From Papio anubis (lineage: Eukaryota; Chordata; Mammalia; Primates; Cercopithecidae), in the NCBI RefSeq assembly GCF_008728515.1, contig NC_044989.1, forward strand, positions 81,121,754 to 81,185,753: a stretch of 64,000 bases of DNA. Reading direction: 5' to 3'. Within the stretch, counting starts at the first letter, position 1. Each line of letters starts with the position of its first letter. Both the position numbers and the translations under genes were made by a program. The notes under the pieces are model-generated. The model was not told where the DNA came from. It did no database searches and was given only the letters and a program-made list of their open reading frames with translations. Shown piece by piece: positions 10,850 to 22,961 of this stretch.

Positions 10850-11350
10850 ACAATTTCTTCTCCAACTATATGTGCATGTCACTTCTCACATCAAGAGCTG
10901 GTGACTATTAACTTTCCCTTGAATCTGGTTAGACTTCCTTTTGCAAATAAAATGTAGCAGAAAAAGTGATGTGCCAGTTTCCTCCCAGCTTTTAAGATAG
11001 CTGTCAGCTTCCACTCCCTGCCTTGGTACCCAGTTTCTATGTAAGATGTTCAGCTACATTGAGACCCCTTGTACTGTGAGAAATCCCAAGCCAGACATAA
11101 TGGAGAGGTCACATGAAGAAGAGAGAAAAGCTTGTCATGTCCGTAGTGGTTCTAACTATCCCCAAACCTGTCAATGAAGAAGCAATTGCCATTTATAATA
11201 GCGTTTCAACCCTCTCAGGTGCCATGTGGAACAGCACAGCCCAGTTAAGCCCAGCTCCTACTGCAGATTTGTGAGAAATCATACGTTGTTGTTTTAAGCC
11301 ACTTAAGTTTAGGGATGGTTTGTTAATCACCAATGGGTAACCAAAACAAT
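10850..11350 (+). mobile_element. MLT1-type MaLR LTR, sense
   Basis: Sense LTR remnant: 'cccttgaatctggttagact', 'aaatgtagcagaaaaagtga', 'gaagaagcaattgcc', 'TGTGAGAAATcatacgttgT', then 'TGTTTTAAGCCACTtAAGTTTaGGGaTGGTTTGTTaatc' at 11292-11330. The 3' end motif is characteristic of MLT1-like LTRs. No coding content. Confidence 0.65.
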
Positions 11351-12045
11351 GCTTTTAACCCAGAAGCAATATGATGTGAATAGCACCTCTAGGTATAAAG
11401 GCTGAGTTGCAGCTAAGAGGTGAGATGACATAAAATTTATAGAAATCTGTAGAAAACAGAGGGTAGTATATTAGTTTTAATGTCTTCTCATGAAGGCAGG
11501 TCTAGATACATTTATCAATACATTTAGAGACTAATAGTCTAATAACTCAGAGTGCTAATTTACTAATATATTATCCCAAATGACCCAGAATATATCCTCA
11601 TCAGCACATTTACCCCGTGCTCCACAAGCTACGGGAATGGTCAATTTGTCATCAAAACGTTTCATGGAATCCAACATGAGGAATTAGCCCTATATTCTTA
11701 ATGGCACCTAAACTGGATAACCCAGATAAGGAGGGGAGAATATGCATATCAGCTCCTCTGAAAACCCTGTCTGGAGGGTTGCTGGACACATACTGACAAA
11801 TTCAAGTCATCTGACATATTTCTTAGAGGCTTTATGCTGCATGCTCCCATTAGTTAGCAGAGTCCTCTTTCAGACAGAGAATGCAAGAACTGATTATGAT
11901 TAGGTTAGTTTTTCCTATTTGCTATGATTGGATTAGATAGATTGACCCAAATATGTTCTCTTGAAACAAAACCAAGAACACTTAAATGGCAACGTAGTCC
12001 CCTAAAATTCCTCAGCCTTTGATTTCTGGCTAATGCTTGGGGTAA
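11351..12045. other. Unassigned stretch
   Basis: No gene or repeat that I can name with support. Confidence 0.45.
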
Positions 12046-12049
12046 AGTT

Positions 12050-12355
12050 TTCACCTTGAGAGAGGGTCTTGCACTGTTGCCCCAGCTGGAGTGCAGTGGG
12101 GGTGACCCTAGCCCACTGCAACCTCAAACTTCTGAGCACAAGTGACCCTACCACCTCAGCTTCCTGAGTAGCTAGGTTTATAGGCATGTGCCACCATACC
12201 CAGGTTAAAAAAGAAAAATTGGAAAAAGAAAAACTGTAGAGATAAGGTCTCGCTATGTTGCCCAGGCTGATCTTGAACTCCCGGGCTCAAGCATTCCCTC
12301 ACATCAGCCTACCAAAGTGCCGGGTTTACAGGCATGTGCTATTGCAACCAGCCCA
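12050..12355 (-). mobile_element. Old Alu (AluJ-like), antisense
   Basis: Antisense Alu dimer: 'agagggtcttgcactgttgc', 'ctggagtgcagtggg', an A-rich linker at about 12207-12235 (antisense of the mid linker), 'gataaggtctcgctatgttg', 'aactcccgggctcaagcatt' and 'gtttacaggcatgtgc'. Divergence and the 'aactcccgggctcaagc' variant indicate an old AluJ-type copy. Confidence 0.85.
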
Positions 12356-12359
12356 TTTC

Positions 12360-13015
12360 CACATTTTTGCTATGCACATTTATACTCAAATGTTGCCATC
12401 ATTTAGTATGTTATCTTGGCTGCACATTTTACCATAGAAGCTTTTATATAGATTCCCAGGCTTTTTTATTGCCTATTTGTGATAAGATTGCCTGAAATGT
12501 GGCCCTCCTGCCTGGACACAGAACTACACTTGTACCACTTCACTAATTTTTTTTTTTAATGGATAACTTCACTTTTTCTCAAACATAGCCATGGCCCAGG
12601 ATCTTATTCTTGGGCCTCATCACTTCTCTTTCTATATGTGCATCTTCTCAAATTGTGCTCATTACAATAACATCTGTGTAAACAACTTCTGTTTAAGAAA
12701 ATTTCAGATCTTTGTTTATCCTGAATTTCTCTTCCAAATCCCGTCCTACCAGATAACTTTATTAAAGCCTTGCTCCTGAATCTTAAATAAACACGTTAAG
12801 TGTAGAATTTTAATAGTTTCCCTTAAGTCCCAAGGAACTGTCTTTTCCTTTGACTTTATTTTCCATTTAATAGTTTTTTTTTTTTTAAAGAGCATTCTAG
12901 GCTTGCAAACGAAGGGTTTTTTTTTTATTCCTATTTCTCTATTAACATGCAAATTATAACCCAAGTCTTCTAGATTTGGTCTCTGTACTGTTGCTCAAGT
13001 CTATCTCTTTTCCAT
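12360..13015. other. Unassigned AT-rich stretch
   Basis: Contains T-runs at 12548-12557 and near 12875-12886 and 12916-12926. Short frames at 12591-12779 and 12746-12964 (minus) have no domain. Confidence 0.45.
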
Positions 13016-13019
13016 CTCC

Positions 13020-13690
13020 ACCACCAGCATTCTACTTAGGGCTCATTGATGTCCCTCCTAGAATTGCTGCAATAGATCTTTAACTCTCCTCTCACCTCCC
13101 ATTCAATTTTTCAAACTCCAATTGATTCTATGCAGACTGCCAGTCTGCCCTTCTTAGCCATTCTCCAGTTATTCACTGCTTAAAATCCACCAGGGCTTGT
13201 CTTAGTTTAGCAAATAAAACCAACATTTTTCAGTTTGAATTTCCAGACTCCCCACAAACATTTAATCTCCTTACTTTCATATGTATGTTCTGTATTCTGA
13301 GTAAATTGGAATCTAGTAGTGTTTACTAAATATATTATACATTTTTTCAGTGCTGTGTACGTACTTTATATCGATAAGGCTCCTTGTCATCATTCTCTTA
13401 CCTTAAAAAATGGTATATACCTTTGAAGCATGTTGCAAACACAGGTTCTTTCCAAATTTTTTCATAATCCTCCCTGTTTTCTCCTTTTTTAAGTGATTGT
13501 AGCAAAGAAATTTATCTGTATTTCTTACAATATTACTTGTAACTCCAGTCTCTTAGGCACAAGACTATCCAATCTTTTCCGCTAAGCTCTAGGATTCTTC
13601 AAGAAAGCAGCTGTACCTTATTCAATTTCATAGTTTTAATGACATGCACAGTGCCTGGCACATTGGAGAAGCTTCATAATGTTTGTTAAC
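13020..13690 (+). repeat. L2 LINE 3' region, sense
   Basis: Diverged L2. The clearest part is the 3' end at 13590-13690: 'aGGATTCTTcAAGaaaGCAGctgTacCTTATTCAat' followed by 'CACAGTGCCTGGCACATtGgagaAGCTTCATAATGTTTGTTaa'. The upstream stretch (aatccaccagggcttgtctt, attgaatttccagactcccc-like) is compatible with L2 coding sequence. Confidence 0.6.
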
Positions 13691-13699
13691 CTGGAATAG

Positions 13700-14325
13700 A
13701 CCAGCATTAAGTAGGCTCCATGGGAATCAAGTCCATGGTCTTAGTCTCATTATCACTGATGCCTGGCCACAAGAAAACTATGTAAGGTGGCAAAATTCTT
13801 GTTATATTGAAGCTTTAATTAAAGTACATTTAATTCTCAAGACAAGTTCCAGTTTAGTGACCCTGAAGAAGAATAGAGAATGTCGTCTATTCATTAACTG
13901 AGCAGAGGTAAATGTAAGTTCCTCTAGGAATTTCCATTTTAAAACAGCCAATATTGGCTGAGACAAACTGACAACAGAAATAAGTGCCTAGAGATAGAGA
14001 CGTGGGCAGTCACACAGCTTTTTGAAACTAAATGTATTTGGTAAACTAGCAATGTTGTTACTTCCTGTGTTCTTAGTCTTGTTTTAAGTAGTGGGAAGGA
14101 TTAAAAATAAAAAATGCAAAACATAAGATTGTTATTCTCAAAGAGCAAATGCTTCTCCCTTCACCTATTCTGTGCCTATGTGTGTGTGTAGTTTTTAATG
14201 TTTACTTAATATAATGTATAATCTACTTACTGCTTATTGTGCATAACTTACTCAATATTTGTCTCTCTGCCACAACATCTCTATTCCTTAATACTTGGTA
14301 TATCCTTCCATTGCATCTATGACAA
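13700..14325. other. Unassigned stretch
   Basis: No gene; a 72-codon frame at 13683-13901 has no domain. A GT run sits at about 14179-14189. Confidence 0.45.
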
Positions 14326-14334
14326 TCTAGGTAA

Positions 14335-14575
14335 GGATTCAGCAACATTTTTTACAAAGGCCTAGATGGTAAACTTTCTAGTCTTTGGGGCCCAGGAATC
14401 CACATACGCTCTCTGTAGCAACTACTCAACTCTGCCATTGTTATGGGAAAGCAGTCATGGACAGTACTGAGTGAACTAGGACGGCTGTGTTCACAGGCTG
14501 TACAGAACACACAGAAGGCTAGATTTGGCCCATAGGCTACAGTTTGCTGACCTAGATTATTCATAAGCTCTGAAG
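14335..14575 (+). mobile_element. hAT-type non-autonomous DNA transposon relic
   Basis: Matches the widespread non-autonomous element with inverted ends of the type TCAGCAAAC/GTTTGCTGAC: 'TTCAGCAACATTTTTTACAAAGGCC', 'GTAAActTTcTAGtCTTTGgGGcCC', 'GCAACTACTCAACTCTGCCattGTtatGggAAAGCAG', 'GATTTGGCCCAtaGGCtacAGTTTGCTGACCt'. The inverted left (aTTCAGCAAC) and right (GTTTGCTGAC) ends are visible. The family name is uncertain; a second copy lies at 33150-33365. Confidence 0.65.
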
Positions 14576-14579
14576 GTTT

Positions 14580-15785
14580 GTCCATCCAAGAATCCTTTGA
14601 TATTTGGCACTATCTTACTTGAATTTTTCATTGACTTTATTATTGGTTTGGTAGAGATGTAAACTTCTTTTATACTAAAACCAAGAGACGGTAGAGAGGG
14701 ATTGGAGACAAAAAGATAAAGTAAATGAGATGTCTGGTTCAGAGCATTATGGCAAGGATGGGGGTGAACCAAGGATGGAGACAATGTCAGATAAATTAAA
14801 ACCTCCCTCTGGTTCTTTCTTAGGAGCCAGGGAGAGTTGGGTCAAACCCAGGAGCTTCCCGACACAATGAGACTTTCTTATTACAGACAAAATAGCCACT
14901 GGCATAATCAAGAAATAAGCAACAGAGCCAATTCAATGCCCCCTGAGAGCCTCCACTGTTAAGAGTAAAATCCTCTGAGCAGGAAGAAAAGTCAGCTGAG
15001 GAAGACAATCAACATTCAATTCCTTCTCATTTTCACAGACTTGCTTCTCTGAGTTAGCTTGACCTGCCAGGACACTGTTAAGGTGGGGAAAGCAATTCAA
15101 GCAGCAGATTGTGACACCACTCCAAACCATGGGGACACTGAGTGTCAGTTTCCTAGTCAGGAAACTAATCATGTTATACGGGACTTCCTTCCTAAAAACT
15201 ATGCCAGCCTAGAGCAGGCAAAACAAGGTGGATTGAAGCCATATGTTATAGCAGTGAATATTTACTGTGATTAAAATCAGCAAAAATTATCTGAGGCATT
15301 TGATACTCATTTAACCTTTAATAACCTTTAATCCCTGATATTTAATTTCCTTCATTTTGATGCAATCTTTTCTTTTTTTTTTAATCTGAGGAATACAATC
15401 TTCCTTAATTCTTTTCTTTTTAATCTAAAATTCCTCTCAGGTGAAACTAGGTAACATTAAGGCCTTGCCACAAATTAATTTTACTTGTATGTATGGATTT
15501 TTATTGGCATGTTGATATTCTAAATTAAAGCATGGAATGAGACCTTAATTTCTAGTTGATCACATTTCTTCTGGTTCTTGGTTACCCTCACTTTTGTGGT
15601 TAAAGTAATACACATCCATTCAAGTTCTGCGTATTGTCTATTACCATTTTGTTTTCTCTTTTCTTAACTTTCTCTTAAGGTCTCAATAACTAGCAGAGTT
15701 TTTTTTTTTTTTCTCTCTAAGTTTAATAGTTTACATATTTGATGTCTGCATCCCTGTTTCATGTAACAGATTCCTTTGCTGATTG
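14580..15785. other. Unassigned stretch with poly-T tract
   Basis: About 1.2 kb without a nameable repeat; several short overlapping frames on both strands (14557-14784, 14820-15008, 14933-15172, 15059-15274) lack domains. Homopolymer T runs sit at about 15371-15381 and 15699-15713. Confidence 0.4.
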
Positions 15786-15789
15786 GTAT

Positions 15790-16150
15790 GTACTACTAGT
15801 GGTATATAGATTGTTAACTGTTTACCACAATCATTCCCTTTTCCTCTGGGCACAGAGCTAGATTGTATTTCACAGACTCTCTCACGGTTTAGTGTGACCA
15901 TACGACTGAGGCCATTGAACTATAGTGGAAATGATGGCTGTCTCTTTCATACCTGGCCTATGAAAACCTCTTAGTTACTCTTTCCTCGCCACTGGCTGAC
16001 AGTGAAGGACTTAGAAGTCCTGAAAGATGGTGGGGTCATGAGATGGAAAAGACTAGGCACCTAAATCACCCTGTGATAGTTCACTTCCTGACCATGCTCA
16101 TTGAGTTGTCAGCAAGACAGTAATTTTTATTATGGTAAACCACTATGATT
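15790..16150 (+). mobile_element. MLT1/MaLR-like LTR remnant, sense
   Basis: Motifs resembling an old LTR: 'gagatggaaaagactaggca', 'cacctaaatcaccctgtgat', then 'TTTTTATtatGgTaAACCActatGATTTctGGGgaTTTATCTaTTAC'. Strongly diverged, so class is tentative. Confidence 0.45.
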
Positions 16151-16374
16151 TCTGGGGATTTATCTATTACGGAAGCAAGTATTACCCTAATTTATATGCC
16201 ACTTAGCCCTATTATGCATTATACTCCATGTTGCTTTCTAAGATTTCATTTTTGCCTTCTCTGCAATCTTCTTCATAGAAGGTACTTGACCCTCAATGAG
16301 AGGGATTTTGAAATTCAAAGTAAAATATCACAATCACTTTCATTCCATGTTATTTCAACAACAAAACTAAAATG

Positions 16375-16525
16375 CAGCTGTTGTTTATCCTTATTCTACA
16401 GATGAAGACAAGGAGGCACAAAGAGTTAAGTGGTTTTTCAAAATCATAGAGCAAATTTCTGAAAGGCCAGTATTCGAATATGATCTAGTCTGGTGCCAAA
16501 GCTCAGGCTTTTTACATTATGTCCC
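16375..16525 (+). repeat. MIR 3' half, sense
   Basis: 'TTATCCTTATTcTACAGATGAaGAcaagGAGGCACAaAGAGTTAAGTggTTTttCaaaaTCAtagAGCaA', followed by 'CaGTATTCGAAtatgATCTagTCTGGtgCC'. A good match to MIR core and 3' end. Confidence 0.75.
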
Positions 16526-16529
16526 CTTT

Positions 16530-17180
16530 TCTATCATGTCCTGGAAACCTCTAAAGATGCTTTAATGTTATCACAACCCAATTGTCTCTTTCTCAACCTA
16601 CAATGAATACTAAGCTGCTGGAGAATCATTTATGCCCTGCAATGTCAGTGAGACATTTAAGAATTAAATAGTAATAGGAGGGCCAAAACAACATTTTCTT
16701 AAACTTTATTAATAATTCACTTTGGACAACATCCAAGAAGTCTGGTTATGCTGCATTCTGTACTTCATAGGGCTTGTTGTGATTCTACCTCTGTATCTAG
16801 GCCAATAAAAATATTGTAAAACTTCTAAATCCCAAATGCAGAAATTAGGACAAAACTCCACGGACTTAAAATAAGTTGTTAAATATTTTTTTGAATGTGA
16901 AAATCTCACAAATCATGAGTTCCATGAGGTGAGGTGACACTTGACATTGAGATCTACACATCATCTTTATATGTGAGTCACATCTCTTATTTGTACAGCA
17001 TTTTGATGACCTTGCTAGCACCTGTCTTGTGAGCCCCATGACTGCTCTCATCTTCCAAATGTCTTGTGATGTTCAGCAAGAAAGCTGTTATCTCCACTAC
17101 AGTGAAAAAAAAAAAGGTTTCAATCACTGATTCTCAGCTAAGCTCATTCATAAGGCCAATTGACAAATGAATAGTTCTCA
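16530..17180. other. Unassigned stretch
   Basis: No gene or nameable repeat. An A-run lies at about 17105-17116. Confidence 0.45.
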
Positions 17181-17184
17181 GGAT

Positions 17185-17505
17185 TGGGCATTTATTGAGT
17201 TTCTTTGTGCCAGTTATAAACTTGATGAACATCATTTTACATTATCTTTACATTTATTTAAATATTTATTAATCCCTGTTTTTCAAGTACTATTCTTTGT
17301 GTGTGCTAGTATGTAGTGAACCAGATGACAATATTCTTGATTTCAGGGTACTTATAACAATATTTTGAAACAAAAATATGCTCATCATTCTGATATAGGT
17401 GAGGACTGAGACTTATAAGCGTTAAACAGTTTATCCAAGCTCAAATAGCTGAATTCACAGAAGCCAGAATTCAAATTCATGACCATTTGATATTAAGTCA
17501 GTAGT
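17185..17505 (+). repeat. Split MIR, sense, with other old sequence inside
   Basis: The 5' part (gGCATTTATTGAGTttCTTTGTGCCAGttaTAAAC) lies at 17185-17260 and the 3' part (GTGAGGACTGAGActtATAAGcgTTAAaCAGTTTaTCCAAGCTCAaATAGCT) at 17398-17500. The interval resembles the antisense L2 end 'ttattaatccctgttt...gtgctagtatgtagtgaacc'. Confidence 0.6.
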
Positions 17506-17629
17506 AAACTTGTCACTCAGGACAGGGCTAGGTTGAAAACACAGAAAAGAAAGTGGAAAATTTCCTATTTTATGGAAATAATAATCTAATTAAGAAAGTA
17601 GTACTTACATACAAAAATTGAAGATAATA

Positions 17630-18010
17630 TAATTTGGGGAAAAAACTGTACTGGCAAAATTGTAAGTGTTTTAATATATTTGTGATGAAGTTTAAGAAAA
17701 GGGATAGGGTCAGGAAAGTTTTAATGGAGAATTCTACTGTTCTTTGGGTAGAGGTCTACGTGGTAGTGAAGAGAGAGAGCCCAGGGGAGGTACCCCAACA
17801 TGTTGGAAAATGCAGAAAAGGCAGAGATTTACATTCAGATGAGAAAATAAACACAAACAGAGTAGCTGGTTTAGAAAAAAACAAGTTTAGAGATGTAGAT
17901 GGGGTCTGTTTGGAGATTGCTTTGAAAGCCAGGGAAAGGAGTTGATATATTTTAGGAGGATATTAGAAAGAAATTGTACTGATGTTTGTGCAAAAGTAAA
18001 GTATAAGACA
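17630..18010 (-). repeat. Possible antisense L2 fragment
   Basis: 'gctttgaaagccagggaaag' followed by 'ttttaggaggatatt' recalls antisense L2 coding sequence. Weak support. The 103-codon frame at 17634-17945 has no domain. Confidence 0.3.
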
Positions 18011-18774
18011 GTCTTCAGAGGAGTAGGCAGCACAAAATGGTAGAACAGAAATCTCCACCAGTCATCCCCACCCCCCAATTCCTGCAAGGACACCAACTTA
18101 ACAACTGTCTATACAGAAAAAAATATCTCATAAAACAAAAAATCAGGTAAGCCCTCATAGAATCTGGTTTTAACATTGTTTCACTGAAAGAGGCACTAAA
18201 GAGATAGAAAAAATAGCCTGGAATAGCCGACACCACCCCTCCTCTACACCCCTCCACCCCCTATCCAGCAGCAGCTGCCTAGTGTGGAAAGTGTCTCTGG
18301 ACACTGAGGTAGGAGGAGCACAGCATTTGTGAGGCACTGAACTCAGTGCTGTTCTGCTAGTGCAGAAACAAAAATCAGACCAAAGTCAGTTGATGTCCAC
18401 CCATGGAGGGAGCATTTAAAGCATCCCTAGCTAGAGGGGAACCACAGATCCCAGTGGTCCAAATCTAAGTTCCCACAAAACTCATCACTGAGGGCTGAAG
18501 TGTTCTGGGTCTCTAAGTAAACTTGAAAGTCAGTCTGGGCCATAAGGACTGCAACTCTTAGGTGAGTTCTGGTGCTGAACTGGGCCCAAAGACAGTGGAC
18601 AGGAGCAGTAGGCACAATATACTAAGACGCCAGCTGGGGTGACTAAGAAAGTAGTGACTCTCCAACTCCTTCCCCTAACTCCAGGCTGCACAGTTCACAG
18701 CTTCAAAAGAGACCCGTTCCTTCAGCTTGAGGAGAGGAGAAGGAAGAATGGGAAGAACCTGTCTTGCATCTTGG

Positions 18775-19600
18775 ATACCAGCTCAGCCACAGCAGGATGG
18801 GGCATGGTCAGAGCTGTGAGGCCTCTGTTCCAGGTTCTAGCTAACAGATTACATTTCTAGACACACCGTGGGCCAGAAGAGAAACCTCTTCCTTGAAGGG
18901 AAAGACCCAGTCCTGGCAGCATTCATCAAATGCCAACTAAAGAGCCCTTTGGTTCTGAAAACCAGCTGCAATACCCAAGTACTATATTGAGGACTTTGGA
19001 TGAGCTTCTGAGACTTGCTGGCTTCAGGTACCATCATGGACACAGGAGGGTAGAGCACCAAGTAGGTTCCTAGGGTCCCTGATTCCAGAAGTTGGCTCTT
19101 AATTGGCATTTCTGGACCTGCCCTGGGCCAGAGGCAAGCCCACTCCCCTGAAGGGTGAATCCCAGGCCAGGCAGCTGACTTAAGAGTCCTTGGGCCTTAA
19201 AGAAATATCAGTGGTAGTCTGGCAGTACTCCCCATGGCCTGTGATAGTGGTGGTTATGGGGTAAGGTTCCTCTGCATTTGGAAAGGGAACAGAAGAGGAG
19301 AAATGATTACGGTTTCAGTGCCAGCTCAGCCACAGTAGAACAGAGCACTAGGTAGACTTCTAAGGTTTTGACACTAGTGCCTGAATCCTGGAGAGCATCT
19401 CTGGAACCACTCAGGGCCTGTGGGAACTCACCAACCTAAAGAGAAGAACAAATGCTGACTATAGACTGCCAGGGCCTTGAAAAAACATAGGCAGTAGCCA
19501 GGGAGTGGTAACAGCAAGCCATGGGCAAGAGTCAGTGCTGTGCTGGCTTCAGGTCTGACCCACCACAGTCATAGTGGTAGTGATCACGGGCGTGCTTGTG
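18775..19600 (+). repeat. Degenerate tandem units in the L1MA 5' UTR
   Basis: The 5' UTR contains imperfect repeats of roughly 240-290 bp. One marker motif ('catttctaGACacaCCgtGGGCCAGaag') recurs at about 18852, 19108 and 19390 ('catctctGGAaccaCtcaGGGCCtGtgg'); another ('cagctcagccacag') recurs at 18780 and 19322. Each is followed by a 'CCAGGccaGGCAgC' or 'CTGCCAGGGCCTTgaa' block. They resemble the reiterated promoter modules of some L1 families. Confidence 0.6.
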
Positions 19601-19963
19601 TCACTCTACTTCCAGATTTAGGTGGCTCAGAACAGAGAAATAAACTGTTTGTTTGGGAGAAACTAAGGGAAGAGAACAAGTATCTGTCTGGTAATCCAGA
19701 GAATTCTCCCAGATATTGTCTAAGACTGTCAAGGCAGTACTTCTACAAATCTGCAAGAATCACATTGTTACTGGGCTTGAGGTGCCCCCTAAAGCAGACA
19801 CAGCTTAGATCACAACACCCAAGTCCTTTCAAATATCTGCAAAGACTTCTCAATAAGGATGGGCACAAACAAGCCCAGAGAGTGAAGACTACAGTAAATA
19901 GCGAACTCTTCAATGTCTAGACACTGAATAACACCTACTAGCACCAGCACCATCCAGGAAAAC

Positions 19964-20890
19964 ATGACCTCATCAAATGAACTGAATAAGACACCAGGGA
20001 CCTATCCTGGAAAAACAGAGATATGTGACCTTTCACGTAGAGAATTCAAAATAACTATGTTGAGGAAACTCAAATAAATACAGGAGAACACAGAGTAGAA
20101 AGTCAAAGTTCCATCAGATAAATTTAACAAGCAAATTGAAATAATTAAGAGAATCAAGCAGAAATTCTGGAGCTGAAAAATCTAATTAGTATAGTGAAAA
20201 ATGCAGCAGAGTCTTTTAATAGTAGAACTGATCAAGCAGAAGAAAGAATTCGTGACCTTGAAGGCAGGCTATTTGAAAACACATAGTCAGAGGAGACAAA
20301 AGAAAAAAGAATAATAAACAATGAAGCACGCCCAGCCTACAGGACCTAGAAAATATTCTTAAAAAAAAAAAAAACAGATCTAAGATGATTAGCCTTAGCC
20401 TTAGAGGTAGGGAGAGAGAGAGAGATCAAGGTAGAGCATTTATTCAAAGGAATAATAACAAACAACTTCCCAAACCTACAGAAAGATATAAATATCCAAG
20501 TACAAGAAGGTTATAGAACACCAAGCAGATTTAACCCAAAGAAAACTACCTCAAGGCATTTAATAATCAACCTCCCAAAGATCAAGGATAAAGAAAGAAC
20601 TCTAAAAGCAGTAATGGAAAAGAAGCAAATAACATGCAATGGAGCTCAAATACGCCTGGCAGCAGAATTTTCAGTGAAAACCTTACAGACCAGGAGTAAG
20701 TGGCATGACATATTGAAAGTGCTGAAGGATAAAAACTTATACCCTAGAATAGTATATCTGCCAAAATTATGTGTCAAGCATGAAGGAGAAATAAAGACTT
20801 TTCTGACAAGCAAAAGCTGAAGGATTTTATTAATACCATACCTGTCCTACAAGAAATGCTAAATGGGGTACTTCAATCAAAAGGAAAAAA
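19964..20890 (+). pseudogene. L1MA ORF1 relic (RNA-binding protein of L1)
   Basis: ORF1p is the RNA-binding, nucleic-acid-chaperone partner of the L1 particle. The relic begins at an ATG at 19964 with residues reading GKTEICDLSRREFKI, a stretch typical of old ORF1 N-terminal regions. It hits a stop soon after. An open C-terminal segment at 20614-20820 (residues LYPRIVYLPKLCVKHEGEIK) belongs to the C-terminal domain. Between them are A-runs and frameshifts. No functional product is possible. Confidence 0.75.
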
Positions 20891-22809
20891 AAACATGAAT
20901 AAGTGACAAGTAATCATGCGAAGGTAAAAAATTCAATGGTAGTAGTGAGTACAAGAAAAATCCAGAATCTTATAAAATGATAACTGTGATGTGTAACTAC
21001 TTTTATCTTAAGTAGGAAGAATAAGCAATGAGCCGCTAAAAAATAACTACAACAACATTTTAAGACACTGATAGCACAAGATATAAATAGAAAAATAAAA
21101 GTTTAAAAGCCTGGGAACAAAATTAAGGTGCAGAGTTTTTATTTGTTTTCTTTTTTTTTTTTGTTTATGCAAACAATGTTAAATTGTTATCAGGTTAAAA
21201 TAATGGGTTATAAGATAGTATTTGCAAACCTCATGATAATCTCCAACTCAAAAAACTTACAATAGAGAGACAAAAAATTAAAAACAAGAAACTACATTTT
21301 TTTGGAGTAAACACTCCAGTCAAAAGACAGAGTGGCTGAATGGATGAGCAAAACAAGATCTATTGATCTGTTGCCTACAAGAAACACACTTGGCCTATAA
21401 AGAGTCACATAGAAAATAAAAGGATGAAGAAATACTTTGCAAGTGAAACCAAAAAAGCAAGAGTAGCTATACATGCATGAGATAAATAGATTTCAAGTTG
21501 AAAACTATAAGCAGAAAAAAGGAAGTCACTATATAATGTTAATAGGGTCAATTCAGCAAGAGGATATAACAATTTTAAATATACATGCACCCAACAGTGG
21601 ACCACCCAGATACATAAAGCAAGATTATTAGAGCTAAAGAGAGAGGCCCCAATACAATAATAGCTGGAGACTTCAACACAACACTTTCACTATCGGACAG
21701 GTTTTCCAGGCAGAAAAGCAATGTAGAAACATCAGACTTAACTGCACTATAGAACAAATGGATCTAGTAAATATTTACAGAATACTTAATCCAATGGTTG
21801 CAGATTATACATTATTTTCCTCAGCACATGGGTCATTCTCAAGGATAGACAAGATCACAAAACAAATCTAAAAACATTCAGAAAAACTGTAATAATATCA
21901 AACATCTTCTCTGACCACAATAGAATACAACAAGAAATTAACAAGATGGATTTTGAAAACTATACAAATACATGGAAATTAAACAATATGCTCCTGATTG
22001 ACCAGCAGGGTCAATGAAGAAATTAAGAAGGGAATTTCTTGAAACAAAGTATCATGGAAAAACAAAATACCAAAACCTATGTGATACAGTAAAAGCACTA
22101 CTAAGAGGAAAGGTTATAGCTATAAGTGCCTACATTAAAAAAAAAGCTTCAATAAACAATCCAATGAGGTATGTTAAAGAACTAAAAAATCAAGAGCAAA
22201 TCAAACTAAAAATTACAAGAAATAATACAGATCAGAGCAGAAGTCAATGAAATTGTAATAAACAATACAAAAGATCAATGAAACAAAAGTTGGTGTTTGG
22301 AAAGAATCAACACAAATTGACAAACCTTTAGCCAGACTAAGAAAAGCATACAGAAGATACTAATAAATTAAATCAGAAATAAAAAAGAGACATTACAAGC
22401 AGTACTGAAGAAGTGCAAAGAATCATTACTGGTGACTATGAGCAACTATATGCCAATAAATTGGAAAATCTAGAAGAAATGGGACAAATACCTAGACACA
22501 TCCAACCTACCAAGATTGAACCAGGAAGAAATCCAAAACCTGAACAGACCAATAACAAGTAACAAGACTAAAACAATAATAAAAAATCTTCCAGTAAAGA
22601 AAAGCCCAAGACCCAACAGCTTCACTGCTGAATTCTACCAAACATTTAAAGAAGGAATAATACCAATCCTATTTAAACTCAAATTCTGAATAATAGAGGA
22701 AGAGGAACTACTTTCAAACTCATTATACAAAGCCAGTATTACCCTGATATTGAAACCAAAGACATATCAAAAAAGAAAACTATAGACAAATATCCCTGAG
22801 AAATATAGA

Positions 22810-22922
22810 CTCTATAATAAAAACTATAAAACACTGATGTAAGAAATTGAAAAGGACAGCAAAAAATGGAAAAATATTCCATGTTCATGGACTGGAAGAA
22901 TCAATATTGTTAAAATGTCCAT
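22810..22922 (+). repeat. Misplaced copy of ORF2 segment 24200-24310
   Basis: The stretch beginning 'ctctataataaaaactataa' and running through 'aaatattccatgttcatgga' and 'aatattgttaaaatgt' repeats, with scattered differences, the segment starting at 24200 ('ctctgtgataaaaactagaa'). In intact L1s the words on either side ('aatatag' and 'atgcaaaaatc') are contiguous, so about 113 bp was inserted here. Confidence 0.8.
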
Positions 22923-22961
22923 TTTTGATGCAAAAATCTTCAGCAAAATACTAGCAAACCA

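Noticed and set aside
19540..19920. 126-codon frame as a gene
   Set aside because: It lies in the 5' UTR of the L1MA and shows no domain.
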